Below are positions 42,420-52,000 of a stretch of DNA of 64,000 bases, in pieces. The stretch is from assembly GCA_044376575.1 (NCBI GenBank), contig JBILKR010000003.1:62001-126000 (forward strand). Direction: 5' to 3'. Every line of letters begins with the position of its first letter. Position 1 is the first letter of the stretch. The position numbers were made by a program, and so were the translations under genes. The notes under the pieces were generated by a model that searched no databases, was not told where the DNA came from, and saw only the letters and a program-made list of their open reading frames with translations. The stretch comes from BA4 sp044376575 (lineage in GTDB: Bacteria; Bacteroidota; Bacteroidia; CAIKAF01).

Positions 42420-44864
42420 TTAAATTCTGTAACTTAATTGAACGGTTGATAGTCGGGTAGGAGCAATGCCTAATGGACGAACAGAATATTCGGCATTCAA
42501 AATATTTTCCATGATTACAGCAACCTTGAATTTATTTATTTTATAGCTGACACGAGCATCAAACACCACACTGCCATTAGATTGATTTTCCATAAAATTT
42601 CTAATTCCGTTAAATGCTAAACCAGCATCATCCATGATTAAGAAAAAATTATCAATGTTTTGCATCGGGCCATAGTAACGGGTTGTAAAACCAACCAGTA
42701 AATTTTTCCATTCAACATTCAGATCACCTTTTACCAGATGTTGAATTCTGTACTTTAATATTCTGTTGGTTGTGTCAGAAGATGTTTTGTTATAAGTAAA
42801 TTTATTACTCGGGGCAGAATCATATATATAATCTGGTTGTAAAGCCTGAGGTAAACTATATGTATAACCGGCAGTAAAGTCGATGGTAACCTTTTTTGCA
42901 ATTTTAGTCTGAATAAAGAAAGTGGCGTCCACCCCTCTGATACGTGTATCCCCTGTATTGAAAAACTTAAATCCTATACCGGGATTATTTACTACTGAGA
43001 ATTCAGCAAAGTTTTTGTATTCCTGCCAGAATCCCGCCACGTCAAGAAATCCTAATACAGCACTTCCAAATTTAAATAATTGTTTGATTCCAATTTCTGC
43101 TGTCCAGCTTTCTTCTGGTTTTAAATTAGGATTACTGAAAAAACCATATCCACCAGAAAATGTATTTATATATCTCTCTCCAATAGTGGGGAAGCGGAAT
43201 CCTTGTCCCCAAGATGCACGTATGAAAGTACCATCTGTAACTCGGAAATTAGCTCCTGTTCTGAATACAGGTTTATTGGCTTCATTTTCATTGATTCGGA
43301 AATATTCCCAACGACCACCTATGGTTAAAGTTAGCCTGCTAAAAAACTTTTTTTCCAGTTGGGCATAAATTGCAAAATTAGCTGAAAAGCTACTGCTGTC
43401 TGGTGTTGGTGCGGCATTGAAAACAGGACCAGATGAGTGAGTGTAGGTACCCATTGCACCTGCAATAAAACTCAAATCTTTGGTGAGCCATTTCATTGCT
43501 TTTACTTCGTTAAAGCTTTTGGTGTACTGAAATTCACCGTAAAAGGTTGTGGATTTAGAACTTTGTGTTGGCATGTCAGCTTCGCTATAACTTTGAAATG
43601 CCCTAGTTTTTAATGAAAACCGATCGCCTTTCTTATTGAAGTATGTAATATATGGATCAACATAATAAAATATATTTTTAAAATTGGTCAGTGTACCTGG
43701 AGCCATTTTATAGATGTTGGTATCTGCATCCTGCCAGAAGAAGGATTGAGATTCTTCAAATACAATTACATTCGCATTTACACCGAAGGCAAGTCCTTTG
43801 ATTTTTTTAAGACGAAAACGGGTATTGAAATTTACACGAACACTGTGTTCGTATTCTCCTGTGTTTTTTCTTGTAGTATCAAACATTCCCACTGCGCCTC
43901 CATCCAATGGCTCTCCTCCTTTATATCCATCATCCCATAGAGCTTGTCCGCCAATTACAAAATCAATATCCATTGGTTTGGTTTTGATAATTCTGGAATG
44001 ATAAAAATTAGCTCCGGCCTTAATCGGATTAAAACCGGTGAATGGTTTTTTATATGCATCTTCCGGAGCGCTGTAAAACCCGGCAAAGGTACTCACCATC
44101 GTTTCAGGTTTGTTTTTGGGAAAAGCAGTTCGAATATTAATTACTCCGTTAGATGCTCCTGAACCATACAATACAGAACCTGTTCCCTTGATGACTTCAA
44201 TCTGATCCATATTTTCAAGTGGAATAAAACTCCATACAGGTCTTCCTGCATCGCCACGTAACATGGGCACGTCATCAATCATAATGAGTACTTTACTACC
44301 CAGACCTGCAGTAAATCCGCTTGCCCCACGTATTTGTGGTTCCGCATCTACTACAGCAATTCCGGGTACCTGCTCAATGGCAAGGTCTCCACTGGTGGCA
44401 TTCCTGTTTTGAATCAAAGAAGGTTTAACCAATGCAATGGACACAGTAGTTTCTTCCAGCTTTGTAGCATTCTTGTTTTCAGAATATATAAACTCATTGA
44501 GTTCAAGTACATTTTCTTCCAATACTACATCCAGCATTTCAATCTTGTCTTTGATGAGCGTAATATTTTTTTCTTTTGATTTATATCCTACCGCAGAGAA
44601 ATGTATAATATAATCTCCGGGCGCGGCTTCCATACGATAAAAACCATCAAAGTCTGTAACTGTTCCTTTCATTGAGTTTTCATCGATTTCTTTATCAGTA
44701 CCTGAAATACCGGGCTTTGTAATATATACAGTTACCAGAGGTAATGGCTCATTTTGCTGGTCACGTATTTTTCCCTGAACAGAGCCGTTTTGTGCATTCA
44801 GATCAGCATTGATAAATAAAAAAAATAGGTTAGTTAATACAATAGTTACGTAAAGTCTTTTCAT
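42420..44864 (-). CDS. TonB-dependent receptor with N-terminal CarboxypepD_reg domain
   Basis: 814-residue outer-membrane transporter. Signal peptide to about 25, then a carboxypeptidase-regulatory-like domain (VQGKIRDQQNEPLPLVTVYI and GTVTDFDGFYRMEAAPGDYI). The plug domain follows at about 125-245: LAIEQVPGIAVVDAEPQIRG, SKVLIMIDDVPM and IEVIKGTGSVLYGSGASNGV. A 22-strand barrel ends in RPLGIAPTRLSTVQLSYRI, a terminal Ile where an aromatic residue is more usual. It is shorter than SusC-type receptors and has no SusD neighbour, so a metal chelate, cobalamin or small ligand is more likely than a polysaccharide; the ligand is unknown. Confidence 0.92.
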   Translation of the reverse strand: MKRLYVTIVLTNLFFLFINADLNAQNGSVQGKIRDQQNEPLPLVTVYITKPGISGTDKEIDENSMKGTVTDFDGFYRMEAAPGDYIIHFSAVGYKSKEKNITLIKDKIEMLDVVLEENVLELNEFIYSENKNATKLEETTVSIALVKPSLIQNRNATSGDLAIEQVPGIAVVDAEPQIRGASGFTAGLGSKVLIMIDDVPMLRGDAGRPVWSFIPLENMDQIEVIKGTGSVLYGSGASNGVINIRTAFPKNKPETMVSTFAGFYSAPEDAYKKPFTGFNPIKAGANFYHSRIIKTKPMDIDFVIGGQALWDDGYKGGEPLDGGAVGMFDTTRKNTGEYEHSVRVNFNTRFRLKKIKGLAFGVNANVIVFEESQSFFWQDADTNIYKMAPGTLTNFKNIFYYVDPYITYFNKKGDRFSLKTRAFQSYSEADMPTQSSKSTTFYGEFQYTKSFNEVKAMKWLTKDLSFIAGAMGTYTHSSGPVFNAAPTPDSSSFSANFAIYAQLEKKFFSRLTLTIGGRWEYFRINENEANKPVFRTGANFRVTDGTFIRASWGQGFRFPTIGERYINTFSGGYGFFSNPNLKPEESWTAEIGIKQLFKFGSAVLGFLDVAGFWQEYKNFAEFSVVNNPGIGFKFFNTGDTRIRGVDATFFIQTKIAKKVTIDFTAGYTYSLPQALQPDYIYDSAPSNKFTYNKTSSDTTNRILKYRIQHLVKGDLNVEWKNLLVGFTTRYYGPMQNIDNFFLIMDDAGLAFNGIRNFMENQSNGSVVFDARVSYKINKFKVAVIMENILNAEYSVRPLGIAPTRLSTVQLSYRI

Positions 44865-44972
44865 TCAGTTGAATTTCAATTTCAACTATAAATATCATTT
44901 TTATTTTGATGTTTATGTTATAGGATGTTAAAATTTATTTCAACACTAAATGTTTGAAAGCGCTGAATGCCT

Positions 44973-46754
44973 TTATTTATCAATAAACTGCAGCTGAGTT
45001 AGGTTTTTATATAATCCGTTTTCTAGCTTGATTAAACTTTCGTGTGTACCTTCTTCTACTAGTTTCCCTTTATCGATAACAATTATTTTATCCGCATCCT
45101 GAATAGTACTTAACCTATGAGCGATAATAACAGATGTTCTTCCTTTCATCAGTTTTTCAAGTGCATCCTGCACCTGTTTTTCAGACTCTGAATCCAGTGA
45201 ACTTGTTGCTTCATCAAGAATTAATATCGCCGGATTACTGAGCACAGCACGGGCAATGGCAACACGCTGACGTTGGCCACCTGAAAGTTTTGTTCCTCTT
45301 TCTCCGACAATGGTGTCGTATCCATCAGGAAATTCTTTGATAAATTCATGCGCGTTAGCTTGCCTTGCCGCTTCTTTAATCTCTTCATCTGTAGCATCAG
45401 GTTTCCCATATCGTATATTCTCTTTTATACTTCCGCCGAACAATAATACATCTTGCGGAACCAATGCCAACTGACTTCTGTACTCACTCAATTCAAACGA
45501 TTGTAAATCCTGATTGTCAATTTTTATGCTCCCTTCCTGAGGTGTAAATAATCGTAATATTAATGCTGTGATGGTTGATTTACCTGCTCCGCTTGGACCA
45601 ACAACTGCTAATTTTTTTCCTGCTTCAATTTCAAAACTTAAATTTTTAAGCACTGTAAATTCAGACCTGGAAGGATACGAAAAACTTACATTCTCAAAAT
45701 TAATTTTCCCTTGCAATGCTTTTTTAGATTTTCTATGAGCCTGTTGAATATCCAGTTCAGGTTTTTCATCCAGAATATCTAATAAATGTTCAGTAGCTCC
45801 AATCGATTTCTGAAGTTGTGAATACGTATCAGCTAAACCACCTACTGACCCTGCCATAAAAACAGATAAAAGGAAAAATTGAAATAAATTTCCTCCGGTA
45901 ATTTCACCCTTGCTCACCAATGATGATCCAAACCAAACAATGGCTACCATACTTCCGAATAACATCACAATAATCATGGATGCAAATAATCCACGGATGA
46001 TTGAATTTTTCATTCCTGTAACCACCAGTTCATCAGTAATTTTTTTATAGCGGTTAAATTCAAACATTTCACCAACAAATGCTTTAACCGTAATAATACC
46101 GGTTAAAGTTTCTTCAACTATGGTTTGAGAGTCGGCCACTTGTCCTTGTAGTTGCTTGGATAGTTTACGCACATATCTGCCAAATGAAACTGCGAATATT
46201 GCCATTGCAGGTAAGGTTCCTAGCATGAATAGGGCAAGTTTCCATGATGTAGCCCACATGATGGCAACGCTTCCGATGATAATAATAATCTGACGAATAA
46301 ATTCTGCGAGATAGGTCGTTAGGGATGATTGAATAGTAGTAATATCTGATGATATTCGACTCGACAATTCACCTACCCGTTTTGAAGAATAAAAAGTCAT
46401 GGGTAACACCATCAACTGTCCAAAAATATCCTGTCTTAATTGAGCCATTGATTTTTCAGTAACCAGTGAAAAAGTGTAAATACGCAGATAGGATGTGATG
46501 GCCTGAACTATTAACAAACCTCCAAGTAACAGGGTAACCTGTAATACTTTTTCCTGAAAATGTTCAGAGGTAAAATCAATTAAATCTCCCAATGATGAAA
46601 ATATGGCCAGCGAACTTACACTTGATATGCCCAGACATATCAGCCCAATAATAAAAGGTGTTTTGTATGGCTTGATATATTTGAAAATCCGTAACGACTT
46701 TCGCATTTCATCTACACTTATTTTTTTCTTTGATGATGTTTCTGTTGCTGACAT
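44973..46754 (-). CDS. ABC exporter, MsbA/multidrug-like half-transporter
   Basis: 593 residues from the ATG at 46754; an ATG at 46778 would add eight residues ahead of MSATETSSKKK. Six helices in the first 310 residues with the coupling motif TFYSSKRVGELSSRISSDIT. The ATPase has Walker A VGPSGAGKST, VPQDVLLFGGSIKENIRYGK, signature KLSGGQRQRVAIARAVL, Walker B ILILDEATSSLDSESE and H-loop IIAHRLSTIQDAD. A second, different MsbA-like exporter is at 18925. The substrate is unknown; lipids or drugs are the usual options. Confidence 0.92.
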   Translation of the reverse strand: MSATETSSKKKISVDEMRKSLRIFKYIKPYKTPFIIGLICLGISSVSSLAIFSSLGDLIDFTSEHFQEKVLQVTLLLGGLLIVQAITSYLRIYTFSLVTEKSMAQLRQDIFGQLMVLPMTFYSSKRVGELSSRISSDITTIQSSLTTYLAEFIRQIIIIIGSVAIMWATSWKLALFMLGTLPAMAIFAVSFGRYVRKLSKQLQGQVADSQTIVEETLTGIITVKAFVGEMFEFNRYKKITDELVVTGMKNSIIRGLFASMIIVMLFGSMVAIVWFGSSLVSKGEITGGNLFQFFLLSVFMAGSVGGLADTYSQLQKSIGATEHLLDILDEKPELDIQQAHRKSKKALQGKINFENVSFSYPSRSEFTVLKNLSFEIEAGKKLAVVGPSGAGKSTITALILRLFTPQEGSIKIDNQDLQSFELSEYRSQLALVPQDVLLFGGSIKENIRYGKPDATDEEIKEAARQANAHEFIKEFPDGYDTIVGERGTKLSGGQRQRVAIARAVLSNPAILILDEATSSLDSESEKQVQDALEKLMKGRTSVIIAHRLSTIQDADKIIVIDKGKLVEEGTHESLIKLENGLYKNLTQLQFIDK

Positions 46755-46833
46755 AAGTTGCAAAGGAATAAAAATCATTTGTTAACCGGCACGGATAATT
46801 TTTAATGATTCATAAAAATTTACGATTATTTAA

Positions 46834-46864
46834 TTTGTTCTCAGTTGCTTTCTGGTTTCCTTTG
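46834..46864 (+). promoter_or_regulatory. Candidate promoter TTTG-N19-TTCCTTTG
   Basis: TTTG at 46834-46837 and TTCCTTTG at 46857-46864 are 19 bases apart, matching the phylum consensus except T for A at the second base of the -7 element. The ATG follows 17 bases later. Confidence 0.5.
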
Positions 46865-46881
46865 TATTCATAAATCAGGAT

Positions 46882-47316
46882 ATGGAACTTGGATTTGATG
46901 ATGTTTCAACAGGAACAGTGTTTGATTTTGGAAGTGTGGTGCTGTCTGAACAGGATATTATTGATTTTGCATTACAGCATGATCCCATGCCATTTCATAT
47001 TGATAAAGAAGCAGCGATGAAAAGTCCGTTTAAAGGACTTGTGGCAAGCGGCATTCAGCTTTTTCAACATTTTTATCTGAAAGAATGGGTTCCAAGGTTT
47101 AAAAATTCTGTAATGGCAGGTAAGGGAATAACAGAATGGTTGTTACATCGTCCGGTATATGCTGGTAAAATCTCTTATTGTTCAGTTGAAATAACGGAAC
47201 ATGATCCCAAACCGGAAAGAGGTTATGGTGCCATTACCTGGCATTTTCGTTTCACAGATGAACAGGGTCAGTTATTGCAACATTTAAATTTAATTGTATT
47301 TCATCATCTCAAATAA
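46882..47316 (+). CDS. MaoC-like hotdog-fold protein
   Basis: 144 residues. The MaoC/R-hydratase active-site pattern is visible as FALQHDPMPFHIDKEAAMKS, with an Asp and a His spaced as in (R)-specific enoyl-CoA hydratases, followed by GLVASGIQLFQHF. N-terminal LGFDDVSTGTVFDFGSVVLS is typical. It may hydrate an acyl-CoA or act as a related thioester-handling enzyme. marC begins immediately downstream, and the acyl-CoA ligase at 55194 is not in the same unit. Confidence 0.85.
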   Translation: MELGFDDVSTGTVFDFGSVVLSEQDIIDFALQHDPMPFHIDKEAAMKSPFKGLVASGIQLFQHFYLKEWVPRFKNSVMAGKGITEWLLHRPVYAGKISYCSVEITEHDPKPERGYGAITWHFRFTDEQGQLLQHLNLIVFHHLK

Positions 47317-47323
47317 GATTACT

Positions 47324-47962
47324 ATGAATGAGGCCATGTCTTTTTTTATTTTTTGCATTACATCTTTTATTACCATCATTAATCCGTTAAGCACCTTGCC
47401 GGTTTTTTTAACGATGACTGCCTCTCTTTCTGAATCTCAAAGAAAGTGGGTTGCCATTAAAGCTGTAATTACAGCCTTTATTGCAATGGTTATTTTTGCA
47501 CTTACCGGTCAGTTTATATTTGATTTTTTTCATATCACAGCCAATGGATTTCGTGTTGCCGGAGGAATCTTATTTTTTAAGATGGGATATGATATGCTGA
47601 ATGCAAGAATAACACGTATTAAAATTTCTAAAGGAGAAGTAAAAGAATATGCCAGCGACATATCAATTACTCCTTTAGGTATTCCAATGATATGCGGTCC
47701 GGGAGCAATTACAAATGCTATATTGTTAATGGGACAGGCAAAAAATTACACTTCACAATCTCTATTGTTTTTATCTATGTTTCTGGTTTGTTTGTTAATG
47801 CTGATTACTCTGTATGGAGGATCTAAACTGGTTAAAATTATGGGAGAAACAACCATTAAAGTGATGATGCGGATCATGGGGCTTATCCTTATGGTAATTG
47901 CTGTAGAGTTTTTCTTTTCCGGATTAAAACCAATTGTTCAGGATATAATGACAATAAATTAA
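47324..47962 (+). CDS. MarC family integral membrane protein
   Basis: 212 residues from the ATG at 47324, which gives the standard N-terminus FFIFCITSFITIINPLSTLP. A longer frame from 47294 would overlap the MaoC-like gene. Six membrane helices; the family motif GIPMICGPGAITNAILLMGQ lies near residue 120. MarC (UPF0056) proteins have no established function; an older link to multiple antibiotic resistance was not upheld. It precedes the threonine-synthase-like gene by five bases. Confidence 0.9.
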   Translation: MNEAMSFFIFCITSFITIINPLSTLPVFLTMTASLSESQRKWVAIKAVITAFIAMVIFALTGQFIFDFFHITANGFRVAGGILFFKMGYDMLNARITRIKISKGEVKEYASDISITPLGIPMICGPGAITNAILLMGQAKNYTSQSLLFLSMFLVCLLMLITLYGGSKLVKIMGETTIKVMMRIMGLILMVIAVEFFFSGLKPIVQDIMTIN

Positions 47963-47967
47963 TTTGA

Positions 47968-49032
47968 ATGAACTCAACCTGGAAATTAATTAGCTCAGAT
48001 TCCTCGGAAGAATACGATAATAATTCTCCCGTTTGGATTTCTGAAAAGGGGAATTTATTACAACTATCACATAGCTTAATTTTTAGTCCGGAATTGATAA
48101 ATCATGAAATTCAGGGAATGTGGAGATATGAAAAGATGCTTCCGGTTTCTTATGAATCAAAGGTGAGTTTTAATGAAGGAATGACACCAATAGTAAAAGA
48201 GAAAATTTCCGGCAAATCATTACAATTTAAACTGGAATATCTTTTCCCTACCGGTTCGTATAAAGACAGGGGCGCTTCGGTTTTGGTGAGTAAAATAAAA
48301 GAACTTGGAATTTTCAATGTAGTAGAAGATTCTTCCGGAAATGCAGGTGTAGCCATTGCTACCTATGCTACGAAGGCAGGAATAAAATCAGAAATTTATG
48401 TTTCTCAGACGGCTAGTCAGACCAAGCTCAAACAATTAAAAAATGTTGGTGCGAATATCGTTTCTATTAGTGGTTCAAGAGAAGATGTTGCTTATGCAGC
48501 TAAAGAAAGGGCCAAAGAAATATATTATGCATCACATGCTATAAATCCATATTTTTTTCAAGGCACAAAAACATTTGCTTATGAAATATGGGAACAAACC
48601 CAAGGTAAGCTGCCGGAAAGAATTTTTTTTCCTACAGGAAACGGAACACTTCTTATCGGTGCCTTTATTGGATTTAATGAACTGTTGAACGCCGGATGTA
48701 TTTCAGTGATGCCTCAATTAATCGCTGTACAGGCACAACATTGTCCGTCATTGGTTTCAGAAGATATTTCTGCATTTAAACCAACTATTGCAGAAGGTAT
48801 TGCAGTAAAAAATCCTATACGTAAAAAAGAAATTATCCATTCCATTTTACAATCAAAAGGAGAGGTAATTACTGTAACCGAAGAAGAGATTTTAAATGCA
48901 CTTCAAATTCTAAGTTATCAGGGTTATGATGTGGAAAAAACTTCTGCGGTAGCCCTTGCCGGATGGTTAAAAGCAGAGAGTCCTTCAAATAGTTTATTGC
49001 CTTTAACCGGACATGGGTTGAAAAATCCATGA
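47968..49032 (+). CDS. Threonine-synthase-like PLP enzyme
   Basis: 354 residues, fold type II pyridoxal-phosphate enzyme. The PLP lysine is in EYLFPTGSYKDRGASVLVS near residue 97, the substrate loop is EDSSGNAGVAIATYA near 128, the phosphate-binding glycine-rich loop is FFPTGNGTLLIGAFIGF near 225, and the end LLPLTGHGLKNP is typical of threonine synthase. It is shorter than the E. coli enzyme and lacks its N-terminal domain, resembling Bacillus or archaeal forms. Pathway partner lysC is at 4145. Whether it is the main threonine synthase or a paralogue cannot be told. Confidence 0.85.
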   Translation: MNSTWKLISSDSSEEYDNNSPVWISEKGNLLQLSHSLIFSPELINHEIQGMWRYEKMLPVSYESKVSFNEGMTPIVKEKISGKSLQFKLEYLFPTGSYKDRGASVLVSKIKELGIFNVVEDSSGNAGVAIATYATKAGIKSEIYVSQTASQTKLKQLKNVGANIVSISGSREDVAYAAKERAKEIYYASHAINPYFFQGTKTFAYEIWEQTQGKLPERIFFPTGNGTLLIGAFIGFNELLNAGCISVMPQLIAVQAQHCPSLVSEDISAFKPTIAEGIAVKNPIRKKEIIHSILQSKGEVITVTEEEILNALQILSYQGYDVEKTSAVALAGWLKAESPSNSLLPLTGHGLKNP

Positions 49033-49047
49033 TTTTTTCTATTTTTG
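49017..49047 (+). promoter_or_regulatory. Candidate promoter GTTG-N19-TATTTTTG
   Basis: GTTG at 49017-49020 and TATTTTTG at 49040-49047, 19 bases apart, match the -33/-7 consensus closely. The ATG of the giant adhesin-like gene follows 16 bases later. The -33 element lies inside the end of the upstream coding region. Confidence 0.6.
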
Positions 49048-49063
49048 TATGAGTACCCAATAA

Positions 49064-52000
49064 ATGATGAAAAAATATATTTTTTTTCATATTCTACTGT
49101 TTGCAGCATTTCATACTAATGCTCAATTGATTTTTCAAAAAAATTACGGAGGTCCCAATGATGATATTGGTACTACTTTATTTGCTGAAAATAATCATAC
49201 TTTTTTTGTTACTGCAAATACGTTAACTTATGGTGCGGGAGGTGGAGCTGAGGACGTGATGTATTTTAAAACTGATGCAGCTGGTTATATGTTGGCTCCA
49301 AAAACACACGGAACAAATGCCATACGTGAAAGGGCGCGCTCTATTTTTAAAACTACAGACGGAGGATACCTTATCTCAGGAGATCGTAAAGTTACCGCAT
49401 TGTTTGATGATATGTTTGTACATAAACTGGATGCCAACGGAAATCCTCAAACTTTATGGCATTATGGAAATTTTGGGGATGATGAGTGTTTATCTGGTAT
49501 GCAGGTTCCTAGTACTAATCTTTATATCATTTTTGGTTTTTCAGGAGAGTATGGTTCGGCTGGAACCTTGGGTACGCCCAACATGTGTTATAAGTTATTG
49601 AATAACGACGGTTCAAATAACGCTTCACGTTATTTATGCGGAGCCGGTATAGAGTTTGGATACGACGGAGTACATACAGGAACCAATGTCTATGTTGCCG
49701 GAACAACCAATTCAATTGGAGCAGGAAACTATGATGGATTAGTAGCGCAATATAGTTTGTTTAATTTTTTAAATTGGTACAGGGCAGTAGGCGGAACAGG
49801 TATTGAAGAGTTTTTATCTATAGAAAATACTCCTGTTCCTGGTGGAGTTATCTGTGCAGGATATACTACCAGCTTTGCTGCTACAGGTGAAGATATTTTT
49901 GTTGTAAAGATGGACGGTACTGGTGGAATTACCTGGTCGAGAAGAATAGGTGGAACAGGAAATGAAAGAGCCACTTCCATTATTACCACTTCAGATGGTG
50001 GATATTTAATTTCAGGATATACATCCTCGGCCGGTGCAGGGGGGGAAGATGCATTCTTGATTAAATTGAATAGCACAGGAACAGTTCAGTGGGCAAGAAC
50101 TTATGGAGGTGCAGGAAATGAGAGATTTGCAAATGTTGTTACCCGTCCATCTTCTTTAGGGTATGCTGCTATTGGAGAAACAACCTCATTTACCAACGGA
50201 GGTAAAGATATTTATATGGTGGCAACAAATCTAACAGGAACATCAGGTTGCAACGAAGCCACGTGGAATATTACTTCCATTGCTGTTACACCTACAATAA
50301 CCATTACAGGATTGCAAAATCATACAACAGGTCATGATACTCCTACTGCAACATTTACTTCAACATCTCCTGCGGTTCCTCAAACATGTCGTTGTACAGG
50401 TCTTTCTCCTAATCTTGAAATTCAAGGTCCAACTCAGGTTTGTAAGAATCAAACAGGTGTACAGTTTTATATCAATTCAGTGAAGGGTGTATCAAGTTAT
50501 ATTTGGTCAGCATCAAATGCTACGTTTACAACCAATCCCGGAGATACTTCCGTAACCGTAAGTTTTAATACCAATAATGCGCAGTTGATAGTTCGTACCA
50601 ATTTAGCAAACTGTTCAGATTTTGCTATCGACACAATAGATATCGTAGTGGATCAGTTAACAGCAACCACTTCTGGAAGTACAAGTATTTGTCTGAACCA
50701 ATCAACCAATTTATCCTGTTCGGCTATCAATCCTGTAAATGGAGTAACCAGTTATTTATGGAGTAACGGAATGAATACGCAAACAATAAGCGTTACTCCT
50801 CCGCTTGGAAATAATGTTTTTACAGTTACTATCACAGATGGCCTGGGATGTACCGCTACATCAACTGCTACAGTCTTGGTTAATCCTTTACCGGTAGCAA
50901 CCGCAAGTTCAAATACGCCGGTGTGTATTGGTCAAAATATTGTACTTACTTCCAGTGGCGGAAATAATTATTCATGGTCAGGACCATTATCATTTTCATC
51001 AACCAACGCATCTCCGATTATTCCTAATACACAATTAACTAATGCAGGAACATATACAGTTATAGTTACTGATGCAAATAATTGTTCTGCAACTGCAACA
51101 ACAACTGTTACCGTTAATCCATTGCCGGTTCCGGTGGTGAGTTCCAATAGCCCGGTTTGTGTTGGTCAATCCATTCAATTGAATGGAGCGGGTGGTGTAT
51201 CTTTAATCTGGACAGGACCAAACGGATATAATAGCAATCAGGCAAATTCAACGATTCCGAATGCTCAATTGTCAAATGCAGGAAACTACTCAGTTGTAGT
51301 TACAGATGCCAATAACTGTTCATCAACAGCTGTAGTAACGGTTACTGTAAATCCTTTACCGGTTCCGGTTGTTGGGAGTAATAGTCCGGTTTGTGTTGGT
51401 CAGAATATCAATCTTAATGCATCAGGAGGGATAACATATAGCTGGGCTGGTCCGAATGCCTTTGTATCTGGTATTTTTAATCCTTCTATTCCAAATGCAC
51501 AACTTATCAATTCAGGAACATATACAGTTACAGTTACAGATGCCAATACCTGCTCAAGCAATTCAACGGTAACGGTTGTTGTAAATCCTTTACCTATTCC
51601 TTCGGCAATCAATTCCGGTCCTGTTTGTGTCGGGCAACCACTCACTCTGAATGGTTCAGGAGGCACAGGATATGCATGGTCGGGTCCTTTATCTTTTACA
51701 TCGACCAATGCTACTCCTACAATACCTAATATGCAGTTAGCGAATGCAGGAATTTACACTGTAACAGTTACAGATGCCAATAATTGTTCATCAAGTACAA
51801 CTACATCTGTAATTGTTAACCCTTTGCCTGTTCCTTTGGTGAGTTCAAACAGTCCGATCTGTTTAGGTCAGACAATACAGTTGAACGCAAGCGGAGCTGG
51901 AGCTGGTGGTTTATATACCTGGGTAGGACCTAACGGTTTTTCTTCCAATACTCAGAATCCATCCATTCCCAACGCATTAAATGCAAATGCAGGAACATAT

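Noticed and set aside
44865..44972. Possible cobalamin riboswitch before the TonB-dependent receptor
   Set aside because: The 108-base gap is AT-rich, with no B12-box or stable multi-stem structure.
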